A DNA stretch of 64,000 nt from JAICKN01 sp036489565 (lineage in GTDB: Bacteria > Acidobacteriota > Terriglobia > Terriglobales > Acidobacteriaceae): assembly GCA_036489565.1 (NCBI GenBank), contig DASXFN010000106.1:62001-126000 (forward strand). The letters run 5' to 3'. A program made the position numbers and the translations under genes. The notes beneath the pieces were generated by a model. It saw nothing but the letters and a program-made list of their open reading frames with translations, ran no database searches and was not told the DNA's origin. This document shows, one piece after another, positions 16,600-26,103 of the stretch. Each line of letters opens with the position of its first letter. Position 1 is the stretch's first letter.

Positions 16600-16902
16600 C
16601 TACTCCGGCATTCCGACGACTACCGTGCGCCGACGCGGGAGCTCGTCATCGGCGATTTCGGCGATGAACTTCAAGTCTATGCCCTGAAGCAGGCACAGGT
16701 TCCGCGCCGCGTCGTTGAAGAAATAGACTACGTCGCCGCCGAAGCGGTCCTTCAGGCGTCGCCGCTCTTCCAAATCGAACGGGCTGGCGGAGTACACTTT
16801 CAAATCATTTGCCTCATGCAGGGCCGCGCCCAGCTCACGCTGAAATTGCAGCGCTCCTTGCCGCACCTGCGCCATCGTCAATGCCACTACGTGATAGGCC
16901 AT
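16600..16902 (-). CDS. hypothetical protein, about 100 aa
   Basis: Not recognised. MAYHVVALTMAQVRQGALQFQRELGAAL is amphipathic, and the middle FDLEERRRLKDRFGGDVVYFFNDAARNLCL could be a small alpha/beta fold. No clear ribosome site precedes the ATG at 16902 (a TTG at 16908 is the alternative). A frame on the other strand spans the same bases; I prefer this one because its amino-acid pattern is more protein-like. Confidence 0.45.
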   Translation of the reverse strand: MAYHVVALTMAQVRQGALQFQRELGAALHEANDLKVYSASPFDLEERRRLKDRFGGDVVYFFNDAARNLCLLQGIDLKFIAEIADDELPRRRTVVVGMPE

Positions 16903-17084
16903 AGGCAATAGGTTAATTGATATTGCGAGATCGCAGCGAGCGGACTGGCGTAGTAAGCCCGCAAGGTAGTAATCTGAAGGTTCGCAATTTTCAGCAAAAT
17001 GTTGGCTCGGGCGGGGGCATTTTACGTCCTGCGCAAGTTCAGCGCGGAAAGTTCCGTCGCGACACGCAATAGTAAGGAGGTTGG

Positions 17085-17861
17085 ATGGCTCAGGTTGATG
17101 TTCCGTTGGCGCGTTTGAGTTGGGGGCAAACTCGGCGAAGGGATTACTGGTGGGTGCAGCCGCTTTTCGTTTTTCTGGGATTGTCGGCGTTCATCGTGTA
17201 TTCGACGTGGGCGGCGTTTCAGGGCAACCACTTCCGGTTTGGGCCTTATCTTTCCCCTTTTTATTCTCCGGAATTATTCGGCTCTGCCAATGCCTGGTTC
17301 GGCGCGATGCCGCACTGGATGCCGGTGTGGGTGACGGCGGCCATTCTTATTCTTTGGGCCCCCGGCGGTTTTCGCGTGACGTGCTACTACTACCGCGGCG
17401 CATATTACAAAGCATTCTGGGCGGATCCGCCATCGTGCGCGGTAGGCGAGCCGCGCAAAAAGTATCTTGGGGAACGGTCGTTCCCGCTGATCATTCAAAA
17501 TATTCATCGCTACTTTCTTTATCTGGCACTGATATTTCTTGTTCTTCTCGCGCACGATGTCTGGGACGCGTTCTGGTTCAACGGCCACTTCGGCATGGGT
17601 GTGGGCACGCTGGTATTGCTCACGAATCTGGTATTGCTGACCAGCTACACCTTTGGCTGCCATTCTCTGCGGCATTTAGTCGGCGGTCTGCGCGACCGGT
17701 TGTCGGCTGCGCCTGTCCGTAAGAAAGCCTATGACTGCGTAAGCTGCCTGAACCGTAAGCACATGCTCTTTGCATGGTGCAGCCTCTTCATGGTGGGCTT
17801 CTCCGATGTTTACGTGCGGCTGTGTTCGATGGGGATTTGGACCGATTGGAGGATCTTCTAG
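17085..17861 (+). CDS. sdhC: succinate dehydrogenase membrane anchor (cytochrome b-like subunit)
   Basis: 258 residues with five hydrophobic helices (about 25-47, 76-95, 140-165, 170-195, 225-250). The size and single-anchor layout recall the Mycobacterium Sdh1 type (Rv0249c) rather than the short SdhC/SdhD pair of E. coli. Its conserved His residues (NIHRYFLYL, HDVWDAF, CHSLRHLVG) are possible heme ligands. A Cys pair CVSC before the last helix is unusual. A strong AAGGAGG precedes the ATG. Its stop overlaps the GTG of sdhA (TAGTG). Confidence 0.88.
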   Translation: MAQVDVPLARLSWGQTRRRDYWWVQPLFVFLGLSAFIVYSTWAAFQGNHFRFGPYLSPFYSPELFGSANAWFGAMPHWMPVWVTAAILILWAPGGFRVTCYYYRGAYYKAFWADPPSCAVGEPRKKYLGERSFPLIIQNIHRYFLYLALIFLVLLAHDVWDAFWFNGHFGMGVGTLVLLTNLVLLTSYTFGCHSLRHLVGGLRDRLSAAPVRKKAYDCVSCLNRKHMLFAWCSLFMVGFSDVYVRLCSMGIWTDWRIF

Positions 17862-19672
17862 TGGGCGAGTACGTCACTCACGAGCATGATGTCCTTATTA
17901 TTGGGGCGGGCGGCGCGGGACTGCGGGCGGCTGTTGAGGCGTCGGCTGCGGGCGTTAAAGTTGCCGTCATCACGAAATCGCTTTTAGGCAAGGCGCACAC
18001 AGTAATGGCCGAGGGCGGCGTGGCGGCGTCCATGGGAAACGTGGACGATCGCGACAACTGGCGCGTTCATTTTTCTGACACCATGCGCGGCGGCCAGTAC
18101 CTGAACAACTGGCGCATGGCCGAGTTGCATGCCAAGGAAGCACCCGACCGGGTCCGCGAGTTGGAAGCCTGGGGCGCGCTTTTTGACCGCACCAAAGATG
18201 GCCGCATCCTGCAAAGGAATTTTGGCGGCCACCGTTATCCGAGGCTGGCGCACGTTGGAGACCGCACGGGGCTGGAGATGATCCGCACATTGCAGGACCA
18301 CGGAATTCATTTGGGCCTCGACGTCTTCATGGAGTACACGGTTGTCGCCCTGCTAAAAGATGGCGATCGCATTGCCGGCGCTTTCGGATATGACCGCGAG
18401 CGCGGGCGCTTTCACTTGTTCCGAGCAAAATCAGTAGTGCTTGCGACAGGCGGAATCGGACGAGCTTTCAAAATCACGAGCAACAGTTGGGAGTACACCG
18501 GAGACGGCCACTCGCTCGCCTACAACGCGGGCGCGACATTGATGGACATGGAGTTCATCCAGTTCCATCCGACGGGCATGATCTGGCCGCCCAGCGTGCG
18601 CGGCATTCTTGTGACGGAAGGCGTGCGCGGCGAAGGCGGCGTGCTTCGCAACAAGAACGGCGAGCGCTTCATGTTCAAGGACATTCCTCCGCTCTACGCG
18701 GACCAAACCGCGAACTCCGAAGAGGAAGGCTGGCGCTACACGCAGGGCGACAAGGACGCACGGCGTCCGCCGGAGTTGCTCACGCGCGATCACGTTGCGC
18801 GCTGCATCCGGCGCGAGGTTCGCGAAGGACGAGGCAGCCCGCACGGCGGCGTGTTTCTGGATATCTCATGGATCAAGGAAAAAATTCCGCAGTCGGCGGA
18901 GCATATAAAGAAGAAGCTGCCCAGCATGTACCACCAATTCAAGCAGCTTGCCGACATTGACATCACAAGCGAGCCAATGGAAGTTGGCCCCACCACCCAC
19001 TACACAATGGGCGGCATTCGTGTGGACGCCGATACTCAAATGACCAACGTCCCAGGACTGTATGCCGCGGGCGAATGCGCGGCTGGCTTGCATGGCGCCA
19101 ACCGCCTGGGAGGAAATTCGCTCTCCGATCTGCTGGTGTTCGGCAAGCGCGCCGGAGAATATGCCGCGAACTTCGCGAAGCAGAATTCGGCGGGCGCGAT
19201 AAATCCTGACGAACTGAAATCACTCGAGAAGCGGGCGCTGCGTCCCTTTGAGAATGACGCTTCGGAAAATCCCTATGCCGTGCAACATGCGTTGCAGGAC
19301 ATGATGCAGGAGCTGGTCGGAATCGTCCGCACCGAGCAGGAAATGGTACAGGCGCTCGGTGGCATTCAGGAGCTCGCGAAAAGAAGCGTGCTGGCCAGCG
19401 CCGGCGGCAACCGCGAATATAATGCCGGCTGGCACACCGCGATTGACCTGCAAAATCTCTTGACGGTTTCCGAGATGGTGACCCGCGCCGCGCTCGAGCG
19501 CAAGGAAAGCCGCGGCGCGCACTTCCGCGACGACTTCCCCGCCAAGGACAATCAGTTCGCCACCTTTAATATTCTGATCAAAAAAGGCGCGGCGGGAGAG
19601 ATGCAAATTTCGCGCGAGACCATACCGCCGATGCGCGACGAACTCCAACAAATCATCCAGGAGATGAAGTAA
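17861..19672 (+). CDS. sdhA: succinate dehydrogenase flavoprotein subunit
   Basis: Oxidises succinate to fumarate. From the GTG at 17861 (GGAGG upstream, one-base overlap with sdhC) the protein has 603 residues. FAD-binding GAGGAG is at residues 15-20. His46 in KAHTVMAEGG is at the position of the covalent FAD histidine. The substrate loop QFHPTGMIWP and HYTMGGIRVDADTQ, GLYAAGECAAGLHGANRLGGNSL follow. The C-terminal helical bundle ends in MRDELQQIIQEMK. A 632-residue version starting at 17774 inside sdhC is unlikely. Confidence 0.96.
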   Translation: MGEYVTHEHDVLIIGAGGAGLRAAVEASAAGVKVAVITKSLLGKAHTVMAEGGVAASMGNVDDRDNWRVHFSDTMRGGQYLNNWRMAELHAKEAPDRVRELEAWGALFDRTKDGRILQRNFGGHRYPRLAHVGDRTGLEMIRTLQDHGIHLGLDVFMEYTVVALLKDGDRIAGAFGYDRERGRFHLFRAKSVVLATGGIGRAFKITSNSWEYTGDGHSLAYNAGATLMDMEFIQFHPTGMIWPPSVRGILVTEGVRGEGGVLRNKNGERFMFKDIPPLYADQTANSEEEGWRYTQGDKDARRPPELLTRDHVARCIRREVREGRGSPHGGVFLDISWIKEKIPQSAEHIKKKLPSMYHQFKQLADIDITSEPMEVGPTTHYTMGGIRVDADTQMTNVPGLYAAGECAAGLHGANRLGGNSLSDLLVFGKRAGEYAANFAKQNSAGAINPDELKSLEKRALRPFENDASENPYAVQHALQDMMQELVGIVRTEQEMVQALGGIQELAKRSVLASAGGNREYNAGWHTAIDLQNLLTVSEMVTRAALERKESRGAHFRDDFPAKDNQFATFNILIKKGAAGEMQISRETIPPMRDELQQIIQEMK

Positions 19673-20415
19673 TGGCGACAGCAACGTTTCGGATTTGGCG
19701 CGGCGAAAAGGGCCAGGGAACGTTCCAGGACTATTCCACTGAAGTCCAGCCCGGCATGGTGGTGCTTGACGCCGTCCATCAAATACAGGCGGAGGCTGCG
19801 GGCGACATGGCCGTGCGCTGGAACTGCAAGGCGGGAAAGTGCGGATCCTGCTCGGCCGAAATCAATGGCATGCCGAAATTAATGTGCATGACGCGGCTCA
19901 ACAGCCTTCCGCTGGAGAATCCCGTGACCATTGAACCCATGAAGGCCTTCCCGCACGTAAAAGACCTGGTCACCGACGTCTCGTGGAATTACCGTGTGAA
20001 AGAGCGCATTCCGAAATTCCAGCCGCGCAAGCCTGACGCGCCCGATGGCACCTGGCGGATGGCGCAGGAAGACGTGGACCGCGTGCAGGAATTCCGCAAG
20101 TGCATCGAATGCTTTCTCTGCCAGGACGTCTGCCACGTCCTGCGCGATCATCACATGCACGAAGAATTCATCGGGCCGCGCTTTCTCGTTTACGCCGCCG
20201 CGCTGGAAATGCATCCGCTCGACGTAGGCGACCGCGTTCCGCAACTCAAAGAAGAATTCGGCATTGGCCTGTGCAACATCACGAAGTGCTGCACCAAGGT
20301 CTGCCCCGAAGGCATCACAATTACCGACAACGCAATCATCCCGCTCAAGGAGCGCGTCGTGGATCGCTTTTTCGATCCGCTGACGAAGCTCTTCCGGATG
20401 TTGGGCCGCGCCTAA
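19672..20415 (+). CDS. sdhB: succinate dehydrogenase iron-sulfur subunit
   Basis: 247 residues carrying three Fe-S clusters: plant-type [2Fe-2S] CKAGKCGSCSAEING with a downstream Cys (KLMCMTRL), then CIECFLCQDVC and CNITKCCTKVCPEGI for the [4Fe-4S] and [3Fe-4S] sites. It passes electrons from FAD to the quinone site in SdhC. The start overlaps the sdhA stop (TAATG), so the three genes form one coupled operon. A hairpin follows 12 bp after the stop. Confidence 0.96.
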   Translation: MATATFRIWRGEKGQGTFQDYSTEVQPGMVVLDAVHQIQAEAAGDMAVRWNCKAGKCGSCSAEINGMPKLMCMTRLNSLPLENPVTIEPMKAFPHVKDLVTDVSWNYRVKERIPKFQPRKPDAPDGTWRMAQEDVDRVQEFRKCIECFLCQDVCHVLRDHHMHEEFIGPRFLVYAAALEMHPLDVGDRVPQLKEEFGIGLCNITKCCTKVCPEGITITDNAIIPLKERVVDRFFDPLTKLFRMLGRA

Positions 20416-20427
20416 GAAATTTCGTGC

Positions 20428-20458
20428 ACGTTGCGCTGGACTCCATCCAGTGCAACGT
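20428..20458. terminator. hairpin after sdhCAB
   Basis: ACGTTGCGCTGGA (20428-20440) pairs with TCCAGTGCAACGT (20446-20458) with one G-T pair and a five-base loop. No T-run follows, so it may be an mRNA 3'-end stabiliser or a repeat rather than an intrinsic terminator. Confidence 0.5.
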
Positions 20459-20464
20459 AGCCTG

Positions 20465-20512
20465 TAGGGCTCTCTCTCTTGTCTTCGCTGCGCTTAACGT
20501 CGGGATGACATT
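20465..20512. repeat. family C dispersed repeat, copy C2
   Basis: GTAGGGCTCTC followed by CTTCGCTGCGCTTAACGTCG and GGATGACA: the same variant as copy C1 (9046-9086), in the opposite orientation. Confidence 0.6.
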
Positions 20513-20585
20513 ATTTAAGCGGTGGTATTGCCATTCGCTGTCACTCGGATGATCACTAGCTGAGGCGTTTGTTATCCTCAAATCA

Positions 20586-21725
20586 ATGCCTTCTCCTTAC
20601 GCCCGCTGGATGTACAACTGGGAAACCCGGCTCACCTCGGTGGACAACAACCGCGTGGTGCGTCCGCTGGAATGGGGCTTGGAGTGGGCGGGGAACTGGC
20701 CATGCCGCAATGGTCACAGGCCGGGAAGCGATATCGCCGATCCCGAGAAATTTCTTCGCGAATATAACCAGCGCATCATTGCCGCCAGCGATGAGTTTTA
20801 TTCTTATCGCGTCCCGAGCGATTTTCGTCTGGAGCGGCGCGAAGTTCAGGTCTTCAGCACGCGGGATGTTCCCGATCCGCGGCTGGAAGAAAAAGTACGC
20901 GGCACTCACGCAGAATTTTTGCGGTTCACCTCGCCGGTTCCGACACCGTATCCAGAAAATAATTTAGTAAATGCTCGCTGGTTTCCCGGCGATTCGCGGA
21001 AGAATAAACGGAACGCCATCGTCCTGATTCCTCATTGGAACTGCGACGCGCTTGGCTATAACAGTCTTTGCCGTCTTCTGAATAAGTTGGGAATCGCGGT
21101 GCTGCGGTTGAGCATGCCTTACCATGACATTCGCCGTCCGGCTGAAATTTGCCGCGCCGATTACGCCGTCTCTGCCAACATTGGACGCACCCTCGACTCC
21201 TGCCGACAAGGCGTGATTGACGTGCGCTGCAGCCTCGACTGGCTGCAAGAGCAGGGATATACCCGGCTCGGTATTCTCGGCACGAGTCTCGGATCCTGCT
21301 ATGCCTTCCTTGCCGCGGCGCATGATCCGCGCATTCGCGTCGCTGCTTTTAACCACGCCTCCACTTATTTTGCCGATGTTGTATGGACGGGGCAATCCAC
21401 GCGCCACATCCGCGCCGGGATGGAAGATCAAATTGATCTGGATCGCTTGCGCGAGCTATGGACGGCCATCAGCCCCATGTCGTACTTCCAGCAGTTTTCC
21501 CGCTGGCCGAGGAAGTCTCTGATTATTTACGCAAAGTACGATCTGACTTTTCCGCCGGAGTTTTCACGGCAAGTTGTGGAGGAGTTTGCGCGGCACCGAT
21601 TGGACTACAAAGCGGTCGTGCTTCCCTGCGGGCATTACAGCATTGGAGAAACGCCTTTCAAGTACATTGACGGCTGGCATCTGGCGTCATTCATGAAGAA
21701 AGCATTCCGCGATGCCGGGGCTTGA
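20586..21725 (+). CDS. alpha/beta hydrolase, ABHD18-like family
   Basis: 379 residues. The nucleophile elbow is GTSLGS (residues 232-237, Ser234). A likely acid is Asp in YAKYDLTFPPEFS and the His in LPCGHYSIGETPF near the C-terminus. The N-terminal 120 residues have no clear domain. VLIPHWNCDALGYNSLCRLLNKLGIAVLRLSMPYHD is the oxyanion-hole strand and the following helix. No signal peptide, so intracellular. Substrate unknown. Convergent with the DUF488 gene. Confidence 0.85.
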   Translation: MPSPYARWMYNWETRLTSVDNNRVVRPLEWGLEWAGNWPCRNGHRPGSDIADPEKFLREYNQRIIAASDEFYSYRVPSDFRLERREVQVFSTRDVPDPRLEEKVRGTHAEFLRFTSPVPTPYPENNLVNARWFPGDSRKNKRNAIVLIPHWNCDALGYNSLCRLLNKLGIAVLRLSMPYHDIRRPAEICRADYAVSANIGRTLDSCRQGVIDVRCSLDWLQEQGYTRLGILGTSLGSCYAFLAAAHDPRIRVAAFNHASTYFADVVWTGQSTRHIRAGMEDQIDLDRLRELWTAISPMSYFQQFSRWPRKSLIIYAKYDLTFPPEFSRQVVEEFARHRLDYKAVVLPCGHYSIGETPFKYIDGWHLASFMKKAFRDAGA

Positions 21726-21748
21726 TTCTGGGCTTTGTATCCCGTGAA

Positions 21749-22279
21749 TCAAAACAGGCGGTCTCCCTTATAGATAAGCTTTCCCTTTTCCATGCGGCCT
21801 TCGGGCATAAGCGCGTGCGCTTTGGGCGGTTTTAATCCATCAATGTGAAATACCGCATGGCCATGCGCCACCAGCCAATCGGAGACCATCATGCGATGGC
21901 ATCGAAAATAAACCCGCTCGGCGCACATGTATGCGGTCTTTGATTCTTCGGCCATTCTGACCAGATCGCCCATCGCCCGCTCAAATTCTTCCGTAAGCAT
22001 GTAGTCGGCGTAATTTCTGAAGCTCGCATTGCGCAGCGCGGTATTTGGAGAGTCATCGCGAATCTTTTTGCGGTGTCCCCCAAGCTCTTTCATCCATGCA
22101 TATTGAATATGCGCTTCAGGCAAAGCTTTCTCCAAAGATTCGCGGTTGAAATGCGGAAGCCTCCGCGACATGGGAAAGGCGCGGATGTCCACGAGGAGCT
22201 GGATGGAATGGGCTTGCAGGGTTTCGATGAGATCGTCGAGGGTTCGCGTGGAATGGCCGATGGTGTAGAGGGTCGCCAC
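21749..22279 (-). CDS. DUF488 family protein
   Basis: 176 residues with the family's start LYTIGHSTRTLDDLIETL, then LLVDIRAFPMSRRLPHFN and the C-terminal motif CAERVYFRCHRMMVSDWL with its Cys/His set. DUF488 proteins are widespread; the Cys-containing site suggests a redox or nucleotide role, but no function is proven. Monocistronic by context, with a family C repeat just upstream. Confidence 0.92.
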   Translation of the reverse strand: MATLYTIGHSTRTLDDLIETLQAHSIQLLVDIRAFPMSRRLPHFNRESLEKALPEAHIQYAWMKELGGHRKKIRDDSPNTALRNASFRNYADYMLTEEFERAMGDLVRMAEESKTAYMCAERVYFRCHRMMVSDWLVAHGHAVFHIDGLKPPKAHALMPEGRMEKGKLIYKGDRLF

Positions 22280-22335
22280 GATTACAATTCTTTAAATCTC
22301 GTCACTACTGGTTATCGCTCTACCGGTTTATCGGG

Positions 22336-22365
22336 GTCATCCTGAGCGCAGCGAAGGACCCCTAC
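22336..22365. repeat. family C dispersed repeat, copy C3 (reverse, minimal form)
   Basis: GTCATCCTGAGCGCAGCGAA then GGACCCCTAC. In reverse it is GTAGGGGTCCTTCGCTGCGC followed by TCAGGATGAC, the form with no central insert. Lies between DUF488 and the oxidoreductase gene. Confidence 0.75.
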
Positions 22366-22381
22366 AATCATCTGAAGTGCA

Positions 22382-23368
22382 TCAATTGATCTTCAGCACC
22401 ACTTTCCCGAAATTCTTGCCATTCTGCAAAAGCTCATAACCTTCGCGTGCCTGTTCCATCGGCAGCACTTTTCCGATCACGGGCTTTAGATGCCCTTTTG
22501 CGGTCCACTGCGAAAGTTGCGCCCAGGCGTCGTCCATTACCTGGCGATTGCGCGCTAAGTACGTGAGCCAGAGTCCATGGACGCTGGTACATCGGGCATG
22601 CAGAATCTGCGGATTCAGAGTGGCAGGCTGGCCGGTCGCATTGCCATAGGTAATGACGCGTCCAAAATCGCGCAGGCAGCGGACGCTCTTGGCGACATTT
22701 TCACCGCCAAGCATTTCCAGCGCGACATCCACGCCTTCGCCGTTGGTCAGGTCTTTGATGGCATGCTCGTAGTCCTGCTGCTTGTAATTGATGGGATGTT
22801 GGAGGCCAAGTTCCTGGACGCGCTTTAGCTTTTCGTCCGATGAGGATGTCCCGTACATTTCCAGTCCCAGCAATTTTCCGATTTGCACGGCCGCGGTCCC
22901 GACGCCGCCGGCAACTGCGTGGATGAGCACTCGCGTGGTCGCCGCGGTCGCAGGCTTTTCGATATTAGGCATTGCGGTCTTGCCTATAACGCCCGCCTTC
23001 CAATACGCGAGATATGCCGTGAAATAGTTCACAGGAAATGCCGCCCCTTCTTCCGCGCTCCACCCATCGGGCAACGGCCACAACAATTCCGGATTCGCGT
23101 TGATTTGCCCGGCGAAGGCTCCCCATTGCGAGTAGCCCATTACCAGCTTTCCACCAGAAGCCCGCGAACCGCAGAATTCTCTTCCCGCAACCAACGGAGG
23201 GTCAGGAGTCCCGCCGTATCCGCCGCGCACAGTCATCAAGTCGGCAAAATTCATGCCAGCTGCTTTTACTTCTACAATTTCGCCTTCCGGCGTAGTCGCG
23301 GGGGCTTCAACGTCTCGCCATTCGAGGACTTCCGGCCCTCCCAATCGAGTGATGACAATCGCTTTCAT
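22382..23368 (-). CDS. NADPH:quinone reductase-like zinc-free MDR oxidoreductase
   Basis: 328 residues of the medium-chain dehydrogenase/reductase fold: GroES-like N-terminus (VKAAGMNFADLMTVRGGYGG), nucleotide-binding VLIHAVAGGVGTAAVQIGKLLG (about 150-171) and the C-terminal catalytic cap. It lacks the catalytic-zinc Cys/His set, like quinone oxidoreductases (Qor). It probably reduces quinones or enones with NADPH. Divergent from the PIN/TRAM gene across a 262-bp gap with no other recognisable element. Confidence 0.88.
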   Translation of the reverse strand: MKAIVITRLGGPEVLEWRDVEAPATTPEGEIVEVKAAGMNFADLMTVRGGYGGTPDPPLVAGREFCGSRASGGKLVMGYSQWGAFAGQINANPELLWPLPDGWSAEEGAAFPVNYFTAYLAYWKAGVIGKTAMPNIEKPATAATTRVLIHAVAGGVGTAAVQIGKLLGLEMYGTSSSDEKLKRVQELGLQHPINYKQQDYEHAIKDLTNGEGVDVALEMLGGENVAKSVRCLRDFGRVITYGNATGQPATLNPQILHARCTSVHGLWLTYLARNRQVMDDAWAQLSQWTAKGHLKPVIGKVLPMEQAREGYELLQNGKNFGKVVLKIN

Positions 23369-23630
23369 ATCAAAAGTTTACAGCAAATCAAAGTAGGCAT
23401 TCACCCCGCTTTTCGACGCTTTACGATCCTGCTACGCAGGCAGTCAAAGCAGGTATATACTCTTGCAAATATTCTGGTCGCTCTGCCCGTGAGTGGGGCG
23501 CCGTTAATTCACCGGCATTTGTTGACTGCATTCATAGAGCTTCGGTTCGTGAAGCTGTGATGTTTTGCCTTTGGGGTTTTCGGATTTTCTGCCGCGCGGG
23601 GCGGAGGGTTCTTGAGGGGGGAGGTTTCGC

Positions 23631-24719
23631 GTGGACTTAGTTCTGGTTCGGCTCTTATTCATCATTATCGTAGGAATTACCTGTTATCTCATCCGACCAT
23701 TTGGGCTTGTGCATCCTTGGGATGCAGTTGCTGGATCATCTCTTGGCCTGGCGATTGTGCTGTTTGAATGGAGATTGCGCCACGTCAGCTTAAAGCGGCT
23801 GATAGGCGCAGCCATCGGAAGCATTCTGGGCATTATCGGCGCGTACATGTTCAGCCTGGTCATCCGCAACAGCCTTCCCGACAATGCGACGCGCAGCTTC
23901 ATGCAGATCATGGTGATGCTCCTGATGGCCTACGTCGGCCTCATTGTGGGCGCGAACAAAGGAGACTTGCTCAACCTTTCCGCGCTCGGAGGCGTGTTCG
24001 GCGGAGAAAAGCAATTCAAGAAGAGTTTCAAGATTCTCGATACCAGCGTGATTATTGACGGACGTATTGCCGACATTTCAGAGACGGCGTTTCTTGACGG
24101 CATCATCGTGATCCCGCAATTTGTGCTGCGCGAATTGCAACTGGTGGCCGACTCGGCGGATTCGCTCAAGCGCAACCGCGGACGCCGCGGCCTCGACATT
24201 CTTCAGCGCCTGCAAAAATCCGCTCACCTGCAAATTCAGATCGTGGAAGATGATTTTCCCGCGGTGCGCGAAGTGGACTTGAAACTCATTGAGCTGGCGA
24301 AGGTGTATGAAGCAAAAATCATCACCAATGATTTCAATTTGAATAAAGTCGCGCAGTTGCAGGGCGTGGACGTGCTTAACATCAACGAACTCGCCAACTC
24401 CTTAAAGCCCATCGTTCTGCCCGGCGAAGGCATGAAGGTCTTCATTTTGAAAGAAGGCAAGGAATATAACCAGGGCGTGGCTTACCTGGATGACGGCACC
24501 ATGGTGGTGGTGGACAACGCCCGCAAAATGATTGGCAAGACCATAGACATTTCCGTGACGTCGGTGCTGCAAACAACAGCAGGAAAAATGATCTTCGGGA
24601 AATGGGATGAAAGAACCGGAGCGCGGGTGGAACAGCGCCCGCAACAAGCGGCTGTGATCGCGGTGAGCGGCGAAGCTAAAAAATTGGAATCGCTGGTGGC
24701 GGAGCCGTCAACGGAATAG
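23631..24719 (+). CDS. YacL-like PIN/TRAM-domain membrane protein
   Basis: 362 residues. Four membrane helices occupy about 1-110, a PIN nuclease domain about 130-255 starts with FKILDTSVIIDGRIADI and contains TNDFNLNKVAQLQGV, and a TRAM RNA-binding domain follows (about 275-345). It is probably a membrane-tethered ribonuclease as in Bacillus YacL; the acidic residues are present. The start is a GTG at 23631 preceded by GGGGGGAGG. Often found near ispDF in Firmicutes; here alone. Confidence 0.9.
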   Translation: MDLVLVRLLFIIIVGITCYLIRPFGLVHPWDAVAGSSLGLAIVLFEWRLRHVSLKRLIGAAIGSILGIIGAYMFSLVIRNSLPDNATRSFMQIMVMLLMAYVGLIVGANKGDLLNLSALGGVFGGEKQFKKSFKILDTSVIIDGRIADISETAFLDGIIVIPQFVLRELQLVADSADSLKRNRGRRGLDILQRLQKSAHLQIQIVEDDFPAVREVDLKLIELAKVYEAKIITNDFNLNKVAQLQGVDVLNINELANSLKPIVLPGEGMKVFILKEGKEYNQGVAYLDDGTMVVVDNARKMIGKTIDISVTSVLQTTAGKMIFGKWDERTGARVEQRPQQAAVIAVSGEAKKLESLVAEPSTE

Positions 24720-24813
24720 GAATTACGCTGGCGACCATGGAGCGAACGCCAAATGACGTGTCCGTCAACGGCGCCTGGGACAACGCTTGAATTGCTTATC
24801 AACTAGCCATATA

Positions 24814-26091
24814 TCAATCCATTTGCCGCGCACGAGCAAGATAGCAAGCGGCGATGTCGTTGTGGTTTCCACTCCCTGTGACAAAGAGCTTATTGCCCTG
24901 TGCGATCGTAACAGTTGGGTAGTGGTCGCCTTCTGCGTCGCTTGGGATCAGCTGGGGCGCTGAAATGTGACCGTCGGGTGAAATGCTTACAAGAAAAGAA
25001 TGTATCGCACCCCAAGAGCCATTGCTGGCTGGCGCGCGGCCGGAAAAAACCAAGGCTGCTGCGCCATTCTCGCTCGATGTGATATAGGGATGATTTGCGT
25101 CGAGGATGTCACGACTGACGACTACCTCCGGCGAGAAGGTTTGGCCTCCATCCCGCGATTCCGCAAGCCGGATGCTTGCTTTGTCCGCCGCAGAGTACCA
25201 GGCAACGATCAGTTTGCCATTTTGCACTGTTGTGACCGGGCCTGATTCGGGGCACCCCACCAGTTTCCATCCATCGTGCGCCGCGATCACAGGATTGTTG
25301 AAATGATCTCCGTGATCGTGAGAGACAGCGACTGCGACATCTCGAACATTCTCGCCATCCACGTGGCGGTAGGCTACATAGATTTCCCCAGAGGGCCCGA
25401 ATGCAAGGGAGGGGCGGCAGCAAGGGCAAGCCAATGTCGCGACCTTTACATTCTTATGGAAGCTCATGCCTTTGTCAGTGGATCGAGCGAGATAGACGTT
25501 GAATGTTGATGTCGCTGCAATGGTGTTGTCACGGCCATCGAGCCAGACCGCAAAAACATCCCCATTGGGTGCAAGCGCAAGCGAAGCGAAGCCCGCGAAA
25601 CTTTTGGACTCAGGCGGCGTATCTGTCACGGAAACCACTGTTAGAGCTTTTTCACCCATGCCCGTAGCGCGAGCCAAGCGAAGCTGCGCGCCGCTTTTGT
25701 CAGACCGTTCCTGCCAAAGCGCATATGCGTACATCGCATGAGCTGCCAGTTGGGGCGCGTTTTCCGCGGAGGCATTCACGGACGCGTCAGGGGAACTCAA
25801 GAGTTGCGGCTGCATCCAATTGTCGCCCTGGTCGTGCGACATGCGCAGGTACAGGCCGCTGTTTCCGTTATGGTTTTCGACGGCAAGCAAATAGAGCTCG
25901 TCAGAAGCCGTGGCTGCGATTACTGGGCGTTTGGCATCCGGGATTACCGTGTGCGACTGCGGCTCGAATTGGTACGCAGGCTTATCGGTAAAAACCAGAT
26001 CGCGCTGCCAGTGTTCTCGCAGCTTGAGGGCTGCGAGAGTGACAAGCGCGAGAAGGATAAAAAATGAAATCCAGAATGTTTTTTTCTTCAT
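24814..26091 (-). CDS. secreted or membrane-anchored BNR/Asp-box propeller protein
   Basis: 425 residues with an N-terminal anchor or signal (KKKTFWISFFILLALVTLAAL). Four or more Asp-box turns are visible: SHDQGDNW, STDKGMSF, SHDHGDHF and SRDGGQTF. ACPCCRPSLAFG is a Cys cluster within a blade. It is predicted to be periplasmic or extracellular. It lies 48 bp downstream of the TonB-dependent receptor on the same strand, but a strong intrinsic terminator separates them. Substrate unknown; sialidase activity is not supported by visible catalytic residues. Confidence 0.82.
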   Translation of the reverse strand: MKKKTFWISFFILLALVTLAALKLREHWQRDLVFTDKPAYQFEPQSHTVIPDAKRPVIAATASDELYLLAVENHNGNSGLYLRMSHDQGDNWMQPQLLSSPDASVNASAENAPQLAAHAMYAYALWQERSDKSGAQLRLARATGMGEKALTVVSVTDTPPESKSFAGFASLALAPNGDVFAVWLDGRDNTIAATSTFNVYLARSTDKGMSFHKNVKVATLACPCCRPSLAFGPSGEIYVAYRHVDGENVRDVAVAVSHDHGDHFNNPVIAAHDGWKLVGCPESGPVTTVQNGKLIVAWYSAADKASIRLAESRDGGQTFSPEVVVSRDILDANHPYITSSENGAAALVFSGRAPASNGSWGAIHSFLVSISPDGHISAPQLIPSDAEGDHYPTVTIAQGNKLFVTGSGNHNDIAACYLARARQMD

Positions 26092-26103
26092 AACAGTGCA
26101 ATC

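Noticed and set aside
16570..16911. 113-residue plus-strand frame
   Set aside because: It competes with the minus-strand hypothetical protein at 16600-16902, which looks more protein-like. Neither is certain.
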